Below, piece after piece: positions 47,078-57,440 of a DNA stretch of 64,000 nt. The position numbers and the translations under genes are program-made. The DNA lies in assembly GCF_035046485.1 (NCBI RefSeq), contig NC_085137.1, positions 14,971,346 through 15,035,345 of the forward strand. Direction: 5' to 3'. A model generated the notes under the pieces. It saw nothing but the letters and a program-made list of their open reading frames with translations, was not told where the DNA came from and did no database searches. The first letter of the stretch is position 1. The number at the start of each line of letters is the position of its first letter. This DNA is from Aedes albopictus (lineage: Eukaryota; Arthropoda; Insecta; Diptera; Culicidae).

Positions 47078-49208
47078 AGGACATTTCCCCGAATTCCTTT
47101 ACCCCGAATTCCATTACCCCAAATGATCCATTACCCCGAATGACTCATTTCTCCGAATGGCCCAATATCCGTATGATTTATCCACAAGCCTACCTCGAGA
47201 CCCGCAATGGGTAATCAACGGTACACCAAGTGTTTCACCACATTTTCAAAAAAATTCCATCTTTTAGCATATGTTGTTCTCTTTGACCTTACTACCAAAG
47301 ACATTCTAACTACTATGTGGTCATCACATATGTATCCTTCTTTCAAACAGAGGCTATTCTTTCTAATCATCAATTTAAGCAATTTGTTGGCGTCGCAACA
47401 TTTATTATTTTTATCACAGATTTTTCCTTCTTTTAATCATAGGCTGTTCTTTCAAGTTATTTATTATTATTTGTTTATTCATCTGACCTAGCTGGTCTTA
47501 ATGAATTCTCAAAACTTACTCAAATCGGCGTAAAAACCCTATATCTGTTTACAAAACAAGCATACACAACAAATTACACGTATAAAATTACAAAATACAA
47601 TACAATTTACAAACAGTGTCAATTAGGTAAAAAAAAGTCAATTTGAATATTTTTTCATTCTAATGGGAGTGATCTTTGTACCGGTGGGTTCTCGTTTGCC
47701 GCTTATCGAAACCATTCCCTCAAGCGGTTCTTGAAAGTGGTCGACGAAACATTGAAGTCAAAGACTGCATACACTTCGTTGAACTTAGTCGTCATAAAGC
47801 GGATAGGGTCATGTTCGCCATACAATGAGTTCCTCTGTTCCAGCATCAGGAAGTTACGTTCGCGAAGAATCCGTTCGGGTGCGTAGATATGGAGCTGACT
47901 TAGTAACACCGAGGAATCCGATTCTCCGAGCAGAATTTTGGCGATAAACACAGCTTGGGCTACACTCCTTCTATTTTCAAGCGTGGATAAACCGAGTAGT
48001 CTGCAGCGGCTCTCATAGTGCGGTAAGTTGATGGGATCACGCCATGGTAAGTGCCTCAGCGCTGCACGAACAAACTTTCTCTGGACTGCTTCAATCCTCG
48101 CAATCCACGTTGACTGATACGGGTACCATACAACGGAATTTGATTCCAAAATAGAACGGACGAGGGCACAGTACAACGAGCGAAGGCATAACGGGTCGTT
48201 GAATTCATTAGAAATCTTCAGCATAAATCCCAGTTGGCGGTTTGCTTTGTTGATGATGGTGTTGAAATGAGGTTGAAAAGTAAGGGCTGAATCCAGCGTA
48301 ACACCAAGGTCACGCACTTGCAGAGCGCGTTCGAGTGGCTGATCTCTGATGAAGTAGTTGTGGGTTATTGGCTTGTGCTTCCGGTGAAACGATATTATAC
48401 TGCATTTCGGGATACTAATTGTTAACATGTTCGAGGTGCACCAATCGTCAAAAGCATTTAACAGCTGTTGCAAATTCAGGCAATCCTGCACGCACTTGAC
48501 TACCATGTATAACTTTACATCATCAGCATAAAACAAACGGCATCCTGGAGGCAGTAGAAACGACAGTTCGTTTATGAAAAGCGAAAACAAAAGCGGGCCC
48601 AAATTACTCCCTTGTGGTACACCAGACGCATTTGAGAAAGGTAGCGATGAAGCACATCCAATTTTAACTATCAAGTTACGATCTCTGAGGTATGAGCCGA
48701 GCCAGCAAACTAGATCCGCTGAGACGCCAATTATTTTCAGTCGTTCCAAGAGTATACCGTGATCAACTCGGTCGAAGGCGGATTTCAGATCAGTATAGAC
48801 CGTGTCAACTTGTGCGCCAGCATTCATGTTTCGTAAGCAAAATGAGACGAATTAGACCAAATTTGTGGATGTAGACCTTTTGGGGAAGAATCCATGCTGG
48901 CCAATTGTTCAGTAGAAATTTTTTCCTTCTTTTGTTTATTGCCTGGTCTTTTAATCATACTGGTCAGAGATCTGTTCAAAGGATCCCAGTAGATCATATG
49001 CTTGGGTATACTTACCGCAAAAAATAGGCAGAATAAAGTTTTATCAACCAAGCTAGTTCGTTCCGGGATGAACGTTATGATTTTCTTTCGCATTGGAAAA
49101 TCTGAAATTTATAGTTAAAAAAATACTCGGGGAAATGGGTCAGTCGGGATAATGGAATTCGGGGTAATGTCATTCGGAGTAATGGAATTCGGGGAAATGT
49201 TATAGAGT
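47078..49208. mobile_element. Modular MITE D: tandem TTCGGGGTAATGG termini
   Basis: The left end (47078-47170) and right end (49115-49208) consist of inverted, tandem 15-17-bp ATTCGGGGTAATGGA units. Near-identical CCAACAAACG(G)CTTT flanks it (47063-47077, 49209-49222), apparently a 14-15-bp duplication of gag sequence. Internal CCTTCTTTNAANCATAGGCTRTTCTTTC-like units (interrupted in this description by degenerate positions) occur at 47328, 47422 and, in part, 48908. A LINE is inserted at 47458-48905. Confidence 0.7.
47458..48905 (-). pseudogene. CR1/Jockey-like LINE, 5'-truncated reverse transcriptase
   Basis: The open frame 48827-47703 (374 codons) carries the RT palm. Motifs are TDLKSAFDRVDHGILLE (first catalytic Asp), SGVPQGSNLGPLLFSLFIN and the intact active site FYADDVKLY. 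The thumb and C-terminal part follow (LGVTLDSALTFQPHF, IARIEAVQRKFVRAAL). Just upstream the frame is shifted (GFFPKRST / FVSFCLRN near 48850), then the element is truncated. The 3' untranslated part ends in an AATAATAAATAA-type tail at 47458-47490. It sits inside MITE D. The clade is judged from motif style; L2 or Jockey are alternatives. Confidence 0.75.
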
Positions 49209-49375
49209 CCAACAAACGCTTTGCCTAAATAGTAAAGCTTGATGGCGTCGGATTTTTTTGAGTTGACCATCAGGTCCTGGAATATGACCTTGAACTTCGG
49301 ACAGTTGTCGAACGATCCATCAAAGGTAGAGATCGGGATCTTCAATGGTTGCTGCTACTCGATTACATGTGGCTT

Positions 49376-49555
49376 TTTTTATATGTATTAACGAGAGTTT
49401 TAGCCCTAGGGTAGTTCATCTCGGGACCCACGTTTTACTTCCCTTCCGAAGGAAGAACCCACGTTTTGTGAGTTTGTCGGGAGTGGGATTCGATCCCAGG
49501 TCCTCGGCGTGATAGTCGAGTGTTCTAACCATCACACCAGGTCCGCTCCACATAA
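49376..49555 (-). repeat. tRNA-derived SINE, near full length
   Basis: On the minus strand the head is GGAGCGGACCTGGTGTGATG, then GGTTAGAACACTCGACTATC, box-B-like GGGATCGAATCCCA and the tail GGGCTAAAACTCTCG plus A-run. The direct repeat ACATGTGGCT flanks it (49366-49375, 49556-49565). It landed in the BEL gag remnant. Confidence 0.85.
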
Positions 49556-49843
49556 ACATGTGGCTGTGGGGGTAGAACTCTGATGGCATCAGTCTCTTTG
49601 GAAACAATCAATTCGTCGATGACCGTGCGGACGTGATTATATCGCTCTTCGAACGCAACGTATGTAGATCTCCTCTTGTTAGCGAAAGGCCTCATCCGGA
49701 ATTACGGCGATAAGTTTGCTGTGAACGGTACTGAATTCGTAGTAGCCTAGCCATCGTCGATGTTCTTCAAATATGTCTTCAACTACGAAGGCCTGATCAC
49801 GTATTTGGCAGTGGCAAGTGCCCTTTGCACCCGCGCTTGCCTA

Positions 49844-50798
49844 ACGGGTGGCCACTAAATAACGGGAATGCTTTTAGCAGCTGATTAAAAACAATAGAAG
49901 CGTCCATAGAGTAAACATTTTTTAGACAAAACCATCGTCTATCTATCCACAAAGTCAGCGTATTTTTTATTTTGTGTCAACTTATTCTGTTCTGCAGAAA
50001 ACGACATTGAAACAGGAATCACTACCAAAACGCCTTGGACGGCTCTACTGATTGCTCAAAACAACCGTAAAAAAAGTTAATAGTTAACCATTATAAAACT
50101 AGAACCCGCCCGGTTTTGAATGAATTCCACATTTCGGCATCCCAAGAAACAGATCCTGCAGGAAATAGAGGAAAACTAGCAAAACCAATAAGCATGATAT
50201 CATTTCACATAATAAAATCTTCTTTTGTGACATGGGCTGGATAAATCAATAGAATGCCTTGTTAAATAACAAATATTTACATCAAATCACATTTACACAT
50301 TGAACAACATGTAAATGGTTCGTTATAAAAAAAAAATAGCACAAAAAAAGTTCAACAATGAACCGCAGTGCACAAATTACATCGACACGTTTTGGTGATA
50401 CAGAAAAATAACATTTTTTGGAAATTTCTATAAATGTCATTTACGGGAAAAGGCTACAACCAAAACAAAAAAAAAACAAGTCAGTATCCCCATTTTTTCT
50501 TCTGTTTGAGTGTGTAGATGCTAAAGGTAGCTGAGAAACCATTTATTTTGACCAACGATTTCACAGACGCAAAAAATGCGTGAAAGTAAACTCTGAAAAG
50601 TCGTACAAAGCAGTTGCTCCAACATCACTGCAAAAAAATACTGTACAAATTACTACGTTCAACTTTCTTGAATTTTATATTTTCCATGGACGTACATTGT
50701 TAAACCTTTATGATAGTTAAATTCAGATTGCCATTTTTAAAGATCATATATTTTTAAGAACACATTCAAAGCATTCCCGTTATTTAGTGACCACCCGT
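49844..50798. mobile_element. 955-bp TA-flanked element, ~34-bp inverted repeats
   Basis: ACGGGTGGCCACTAAATAAC with GGGAATGCTTT at the left, and AAAGCATTCCC with GTTATTTAGTGACCACCCGT at the right, differ by one base. TA is at 49842-49843 and 50799-50800. The interior is AT-rich without a transposase ORF. Confidence 0.75.
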
Positions 50799-50800
50799 TA

Positions 50801-51540
50801 GTTTTATTTGGTCACGTTGGCGGGACATTTTTTTTAATGACGATGCAAGAGCTCATTAGCGCGGGGCAGCGATGCAGAGCACTCCTCGATCGATTGGTAA
50901 TAGATATGAAACAACTCATAAGAAGCGGTGATCCGGTCACGCGACGGTTCGGTCATGTTTAGACTTTTTTTTTTCTAGGGGTCCAAAAGTCTTCTAAAGG
51001 TGCTGTGTGGGATTCGAATGTGCGCCTACCCTTTGAAAACACTCATCATGTAATTCTTTACTCCTCTAGACAAGTTTCTGATGAAATAGATCTTCCCGAA
51101 TCGATCATATGCCCTTTGGCTCTCTAGCTTCTCCCGCACTACTCGAATAGTCCCCGGCGATGATTCTATCCTAAACCGACGAAGAGTTCCCCGACAGTGG
51201 AAGGTCTTCCGAAATCGTCTCTTCCCGGGCAGGTTCCGAGGTTGGTTCTGCGATTCTGGTTGAGGTGGTCTTCCGGTTCACAGGCGCCCCAACGATCAAG
51301 CTTCGGTGGTTTTTCGTGATCTACTCGATCTAGTACCCGGCGGTGGACCTAGCCTACTCCGACGGAGACAACCCCGGCGGTGGAAGTTCTCCCGACACCG
51401 ACAGTCACGACCAGTTAGGTACCAAGGTCTGTCTGGCGATTATAGTTGGTGGTTGACTTCCGGTTCATCGGCGCATCGACGACTCAAACCGGTACTTCGT
51501 CACGAGTTCAAGCCTACTCCGTTCGCGGTCAGCCATCTTC
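50801..51540 (-). repeat. GC-rich tandem ~150-bp units, likely R1-type LINE 3' region
   Basis: Two related units starting near 51175 and 51330 share CGACGAAGAGTTCCCCG / CGACGGAGACAACCCCG, CGGTGGAAG and ACTTCCGGTTCA(T/C). They directly follow (in minus orientation) the RT fragment at 51540-52745. Confidence 0.45.
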
Positions 51541-52745
51541 TGATCTTCCCGCCATTTTCGCTGCAGCGACGACATGATCTGTCCAACTGTCTTATTCACC
51601 GCGCTCCACGTAACTTCGTTCTGGCACATCTCCGTAGTGATGTTGTTCGCATTCAGATTCCCAACACTGCTCGCTTACATCTCGCTACGTTCCGCCATGA
51701 ACCGTAGCCAGTTGAATACCACGTACTCCGGTGTCTCCTTCTCGTTCGGACAGGCCGGTCAAAGTGGGGACTCTGCGTGGCCGAATCGGTGCAGATACTT
51801 CCTGGCCTGACAGGAACAGTGTTACCCGACGTCTGCACTAGACAGAAATGTCTTGCCATTTCAATGGACAGATGTGTCATGACAGAAATGTTCTCTCGCT
51901 GTTTGCATGGAAAGCAGCGGTGTTGATCATTTCTGTTACGTTTTCTCTTTCTGGCAGCAAAATGGCAGGACATTTCTGTCTAGTGGAGACGTGGGTTTCT
52001 GTCCACTCATATCGAAACGTTCGGAATTAGCCGATGGGTCCATTCCATCTTCCTTTTGCGGCGCTATCTCAGTCCAGCTGCCACTTTCTCATCGATACAG
52101 CTCTCGCATTCTTGCGGGCTTCTGTCGTTCCTTGGCGGTTGTAACATTCGCAGTCTTCTTCCAGCACGATTTTTATGGGAATCATACCCACTAAGACGCA
52201 GACCGCTTCCGTGAATATGGTTCGGTATGCACTGGCTACTCTCATAGCCATCAGCCTAAATGTGCTATTCAGCCGCGCTAGGTTCCTCTTTGATAGGTAT
52301 CCAGCTGCCCAGACAGGAGCGCCGTACTGAAGTATCGACGTCGACACGCTGGCAAGGTGTCTCCTCGTACCACTACTGACCACCGATCTGTTGGACATGC
52401 TTCTGGTCGACGCTGTGATAACTTTGGTCGCTTTCTCGCAGGCGTAGTCCACATGGCTGTTGAAGTTTAGCCGGTCGTCGATGAACACCCCAAGATGCTT
52501 CACTTCTCGCCTCGAGTCGATGGTGAGTTCTCCGACTGAAACTTCAATATGCTGTACTGCCTTTCGGTTGCTGATCATCAGCACTTCAGTTTTGTGATGC
52601 GCTAAAGCTAGATTTCTCTCGCACATCCAGTTTTCGACCACTTCTACCGCCTCCGTGGCCCGTACTTCCACTTCGTTCAGCGACTCACCGATGACTTTGT
52701 GCACGACGTCTTCCGCGAACCCAACAATCTGCACTCCTCTTGGTA
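51540..52745 (-). pseudogene. R1-clade-like LINE fragment (RT C-terminal half)
   Basis: The minus frame 52734-52069 starts at the RT catalytic box, read GFAEDVV where GFADDVV is expected, so the first Asp is changed to Glu. It continues ALAHHKTEVLMISNRKAVQ, VKHLGVFIDDRLNFNSHVD, SILQYGAPVWAAGYLSKRN and FRLMAMRVASAYRTIFTEA. After a stop the sequence reads GRW...RLIPNVSIWVDRNPRLH, is cut by a 148-bp hairpin, and resumes as YLHRFGHAESPH with further shifts, the end region of R1-type proteins. The upstream RT and ORF1 are missing. Confidence 0.7.
51837..51984. mobile_element. Hairpin MITE, ACTAGACAGAAATGTC ends
   Basis: Perfect 16-bp inverted ends bound 148 bp. CTTGCCATTT/AAATGGCAGG and GACAGAAATG/CATTTCTGTT extend the pairing. 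It splits the R1-like fragment. Confidence 0.75.
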
Positions 52746-53990
52746 AGTTTCACTACAGCAATCCGTCGTCTTATCATATATTGGAAAATGGAGGAACCAT
52801 CAGGGCACTCCATTGAAACGATTTGAACAGGAGCCTGGAACTTCCTCCTCCTTGTTGTTAACATTTCGTGGATAGAGGGTGGGCTCCTCGACCCCATGTA
52901 TTGCGAGTATTCTGTCAATCGAGGGCTTGATTTTGCAGTTGTTCGTGAGAACTTTCTTCTGGAAGTAGATTCTTTTCCTCTGACGCGGGTTTCGTGCAAG
53001 TATCTCTGCTTGCGGGTCCGCACAACCGTTGTTGCCCTTCATATAGAAGAATGATTGACCACTAACAACAGCACAATCTTGATCAAATCGCTTCTCGGAT
53101 CATATCAGTGCTATAGGCAGCTGCCTTGCTACAATAGATGGTAGAATAAATATCATCATCATAATAATCATCATCATCATCATTAGAATCATGCGACGGT
53201 TAAACAATATTGGTTTCCTCGAAGTGTCCTTCCTTGTTTGTTCCTGATGGGTACATTTCACTGCGACCATTTGTTGGTTTATTGTACCCTTCCTACTTTT
53301 CTATTGTTAGATTGAAGTTTTGGAAACTTCGAATAAGTAGGTGGCAGCTGTTCTAGAACAGCGTGGTGAGTTCGTGTGGGTTACCACTCCATGATGACGC
53401 CGCGGTTTTGGCGGGAGCTTCTCGCGGCACTCACCACAGGCACTCACGGTTGGTGGTGGATCTTGTTCTCGCCGAGACTTCTTCACGATGGGTATATCGC
53501 CCCCTTAATGCTAGAAAATGGCGAATCCCCATCGGCAACACAAACCGGTTTCCAAGAAGCATTCGACCAGGCCCAGGTCGCTTTGCCAGTCGACACTAAC
53601 ACACTCGCAAAAGATGCGCAGTAGACCTACCTTGCCGCTCGCGGATCCCCTGAATTAAACCCACCATGCTGTTGCTACTAAGCTCAGGAAGGACCAGGGG
53701 TTCAAGACGGGGCAGGCTCAATAAGTCTGAGGGTCGTTCTAAAGATCATCCGCTTCAAAGTTTATATAACTACGCAAAAGGACTTGCTATGACACGAACA
53801 AGAATCAATCGAATCGATTAAAAAAAATATCGCATACCCTTACACCCTTCCCATGAATTGGGACAACAACGACGACGAACGGGTCAGAATGCGAAGATCT
53901 GGATCAAGCATCGAGTGTGTGTGCCTGACCATATCTGACCCAATGGTGTGGGAACCTGACCGAAGATCACCTGAAGATCCCCGTCTCCAC

Positions 53991-54017
53991 CAGCAGCAGC
54001 AGCAGCAGCAGCAGCAG
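53991..54017 (+). repeat. (CAG)9 microsatellite
   Basis: Nine uninterrupted CAG units. Confidence 0.9.
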
Positions 54018-54152
54018 GGGTGAGAGATGTGTGTATGTTTTTATTCTCGAAATTTATGTTTACTCATGCACTTGATCGTTTATTTTTGTTCCCGGAGTTC
54101 ACGGCGGTGTAGCCGGGACTCAGCGCAGGTAAGTCAAAGGTTTCAGGCTAGG

Positions 54153-54154
<2 letters not shown>

Positions 54155-54185
<31 letters not shown>

Positions 54186-54186
54186 G
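54155..54186 (+). repeat. (GTC)n microsatellite
   Basis: About ten uninterrupted GTC units. Confidence 0.9.
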
Positions 54187-54627
54187 GTGATGGATTGTTG
54201 TTCGATCGTGTGTCCACACGTTTTTGGAACCGGTAGGAGCCGACACGCTCATCGCGCCATCATCATCAGAGCAGAGAGCGTTATCATAGCGGCCGGCTTT
54301 GGGGGCTTGGTCCTGGTCTGGCGTCTGAGGTCGATTCGGTTTGTCGATCGGTCGCCAGTCTGGGACGGGTCGGTCAAGTGGCGAAAATGAAGCAACAATA
54401 GGCGAGGTTCGATTCAATTAATTTCTTTATAGACTGGTAACTGTTTTGGGAACGGGATCTATTGGGAATCTTATGTTCTAGGGGTTTGATGTGTGCCGTT
54501 GAATAAACAAATTCTCAGAGGGCGTTGGGAATGATGATTCTGAATAGGGACTATAACTGAAGTGCTTTCTAGTATGCTCCTTGAAGTAATTCATAATCGG
54601 TTAACCATAACAACAAGTATAGCATCG

Positions 54628-54804
54628 GTGGAGCGGATCTGGTTGGATGGTTAGAACACTTGACTATCACGCCGAGGACTTGGGATCGAATCCCACTCCC
54701 GACAAACTCACAAAATGTTAGTTCTTCCTTCGGAAGGGAAGTAAAGCGTGGGTCCCGAGATGAACTAGCCTAGGGCTAAAAATCTCGTTAATACAAAAAA
54801 AAAA
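54628..54804 (+). repeat. Full-length tRNA-derived SINE (177 bp) with target duplication
   Basis: The head GTGGAGCGGATCTGGTTGG and ATGGTTAGAACAC act as box A region, GGGATCGAATCCCAC as box B. The body contains TTCTTCCTTCGGAAGGGAAG (a self-complementary stretch). The tail is GGGCTAAAAATCTCG then TTAATAC and an A-run. It is flanked by AGTATAGCATCG / AGTATATCATCG (54616-54627, 54805-54816). It is the reference for the copies at 43179 and 49376. The tRNA-like part has drifted too far to be a working tRNA gene. Confidence 0.85.
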
Positions 54805-54816
54805 AGTATATCATCG

Positions 54817-55590
54817 TTCCATGGTACAAAATTCCAGTATTTCACTACTTTCGTTCAATACTGCTGCAAGTTCACCAGTCTCTCACCCACCCCTTGACAT
54901 TCGAGCACCTCGCATTCGACGCGTTCTGCTCTTTGTTTATGCTTGCGGTGTCAATGGCTCAGAAAATATTTTGATCTGTGTGGCCAGCCAGTCAGCCACG
55001 CGCTCCGATTCCAGCCGCCCTCTAGGGCAAGAAGCAACGAAAGGTCGTCAGTATGCAAAACCAACCAGCAGCCAAGAGCAGCGTTCGGTCGCAAGTAGCA
55101 CAGTTTCGTAGTTCACCCCATTAGGTACTGTCGGCTAGCTGTCGCGTTTCGTTGCGGCTGCCCAAGACAAGGTGTTACAAAGATCGCGACCCTCATTTCC
55201 CACCCTCTCATCATGTGCTTCCACGCGGTTGGGCCTGTTGGATGTTGGATGTTGGTAGCCCGCGCGCTGAAGCTCAAATCACTCCACGGTGATCACACAC
55301 TTGCTCGTGTTTTTATTTATGACTGTGCAATTTTAGAGCCTTTTTTGTGCTCTCGGGTTTGCTGAGGCTCGGTTGCTAGCTTGCTTGCTTGCTAGCAGCT
55401 AATCCTATATTTTATGAAACTTGTTAAAAATTTACCAGCTACCGGAGAGTTCCATTTCATGCTGCTCCTAGGAGCAGTGGTACCAGATATTTAATCTATG
55501 ATGCATTACTCTTATCCTTGAGCTTACATTCTTATTTCTGTAAATAGTTTATTTTTCCTTATCTTCAAATATTCCTTTCCTTATCTTCAG
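54817..55590. other. Gene-free stretch, unique-looking
   Basis: The 96-codon plus frame 54821-55111 has no known domain. The stretch 55120-55320 is GC-rich. No transposon is recognised. Confidence 0.4.
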
Positions 55591-55591
55591 A

Positions 55592-55762
55592 AATTCCTCC
55601 AGGAATTCCTCCAGGAATTCCTCCAGGAATTCCTCCAGGAATTCCTCCAGGAATTCCTCCAGGAATTCCTCCAGGAATTCCTCCAGGAATTCCTCCAGGA
55701 ATTCCTCCAGGAATTCCTCCAGGAATTCCTCCAGGAATTCCTCCAGGAATTCCTCCAGGAAT
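55592..55762. repeat. Perfect 12-bp satellite (GGAATTCCTCCA)~14
   Basis: Uninterrupted 12-bp units each contain an EcoRI site and the palindrome GGAATTCC. Because 12 is a multiple of three, reading frames stay open (EEFL repeats on the minus strand, PGIP-type on the plus strand). Confidence 0.95.
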
Positions 55763-57440
55763 TTCTTCTGGAATTCGTGCTGCAATTCCCCCTGGAGTTC
55801 GTGCTTCAATTCCTCCTGAAATTCGTGCCGTAATTCCTCCTGGAATTTCTCCTGAAATTCCTCCTGGAATTTCTCCAGGAATTGCTCCTAGATTTTCTCC
55901 TGAAATTCCTCTTGGAATTTTTCCAGGAATTGCTCCTAGATTTTCTCCTGAAATTCCTCCTGGAATTCGTCCTGATATTCCTCCTTTAACTGCCCTTGGA
56001 ATTTTTACTGAAATTTCTACTAGGATTCGTCTTGGAATTTAACCTGGAATTCGTCTTAGAATTCGTCCTGGAGTTTGTTCTAAAATTCTTCCTGGAATTT
56101 ATCCTGGAATTCTTCCTGGAATTCGTTCTGGAATTCGTCCTGGAATTTCTCCTGTAATTCGTCCTGTTATTGGTCCTGGAATTCTTCCTTAAATTTGTCC
56201 AGTGATTTCTCCTAAAATTTTTCCTGTAATTCCTCCTGGAATTCCGCTTGAAATTTCTCCAGGAATTCCTCAAGGGTTTTCTCCAGAATCTCCTCATTTG
56301 ATTCCTCTTGGAATTTCTCCAGAAATTCCTCATGGAATTTCTCCAGAAATTCCTCATGGGTTTCCTCCAGGAATTCCTCAAGGGATTTCTCTAGGAATTC
56401 CTCCAAGGATTCCTCCAGGAATTCCTCCAGAGATTCCTCTAGGTATTTATCTAAGGATTCCGCCAGGAACTCCTCAAGGGGTTCTTTCTGGAATTCCTCA
56501 GGGGATTCCTCCAGAAATGCTTCAAGGGATTCCTCCAGGATTTCCTTCAGGTATTCCTCCAAGAATTCCTCAAGGAATTCCTCCAGGAATTTCTCCAGAA
56601 ACTCCTTTAGAAAATCCTCCAGGAACTCCTTCAGAAATTCTTCGAGGAATGCCTCCAGGAATTCCTCCAAGAGTTCCCCCAGAAATTCCTCCAGAAATTG
56701 CTCCAGAATTTCCTCCAGGGATTTCTCTAGGAATTCCTCCAGGGATTTCTCCAGGAATTCCTCCAGGGATTTCTCCTGGAATTCCTCCAGGGATTTCTCC
56801 AGGAATTCCTCAAGGGATACTTCCAGGGATTCCTCGATGGATTCCTTAAGGAATTTTTTAGAGGATTCCTCCAGGAATTCTTCAAGGGATTTCTCCAGGA
56901 ATTTCTCCAGAAACTCCTACAGGATTTCCTCTAGGAAGGAATACCTTCAGGAATGCCTTCTGAGATTCCTCCAAGAATTCCTCCAGGGATTCCTCCAAAA
57001 TTTCCTCCAGGGATTTCACCAGGAATTCCTCCAGGGATATCTTCAGGAACTTATCCAGGAATTCCTCATGGGATTCTCCCAGGATTTTCTCCAAGGATTT
57101 CTCCAGGGATTCCTCGAGGGATTCCTCCAGGAATTTCTCCAGGAACTTCTCCAGAAATTTCTCCAAGAATACCTCCAGGAATGCCTACAGGAATTCCTCG
57201 AAGGATTCCTCCAGGAATTATCCAAGGGGTTACTCCATTAATTCCTTGTGGAATTTTTCCAAAGATTACTCCAGGAATTTCTCCAGTGATTTCTCCAGGA
57301 ATTCCGCAAGGGATACCTCCAGGAGTTACTCGAAGGATTCCTCCAGAAATTTCTCCATGGATTCCTCCACGAATTCGTCAAGGGATTCCTTCAGGCATTC
57401 TTCAAGGGGTTCCTGCAGGAATTTCTTCAGGGATTCCTTC
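55763..57440. repeat. Degenerate halo of the GGAATTCC satellite
   Basis: Units of 12, 15 and 18 bp such as GGAATTTCTCCA, GGGATTCCTCAA and GGAATTCGTCCT fill 1.7 kb. Overlapping frames of 60-215 codons are open on both strands (IPPGI, EEFLE, NSWRN repeats). They are products of the array, not genes. Confidence 0.85.

Larger units (their letters stand above)
46140..49760 (-). pseudogene. BEL/Pao gag-protease remnant with nested insertions
   Basis: Minus-strand pieces in order. 49760-49556 is a gag N-terminal helix (EERYNHVRTVIDEL). 49365-49223 holds IPISTFDGSFDNCPKFKV and KLYYLGKAFVG, the BEL Gag signature. 47077-46905 holds VGEAAEVLDDKV and GNYQQA with a stop, then RFENKRVIIETHIL. 46815-46640 holds ELQRLHHECTNRMDSLKYL and MLWEATQQ. 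46560-46400 is the protease region, where the expected DSGSQVNFIT is read NSGLQVNFIT, so the catalytic Asp is lost. It is interrupted by a SINE (49376-49555), a modular MITE (47078-49208) and a ~90-bp insertion near 46815-46905. Stops and shifts make it inactive. Confidence 0.7.
52746..54615. other. Unique-looking stretch with microsatellites
   Basis: No gene is recognised. Minus frames at 53042-52685 (80 and 112 codons) and plus frames at 53363-53624 have no known domain. Microsatellites: ATC-rich at 53150-53190, (CAG)9 at 53991-54017, (GTC)~10 at 54155-54186. A textbook donor-like CAGGTAAGT sits at 54126-54134 with no identified exon partner. Confidence 0.4.

Noticed and set aside
54628..54700. 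tRNA gene
   Set aside because: Boxes A and B are present but the cloverleaf cannot be closed, and the body and tail are those of a SINE with target duplications.
56202..56849. Open frames of 130-215 codons on both strands at 55.5-57.5 kb
   Set aside because: They are translations of 12/15-bp GGAATTCC repeats; three-fold unit length keeps all frames open. No start context, domain or non-repeat sequence supports a gene.
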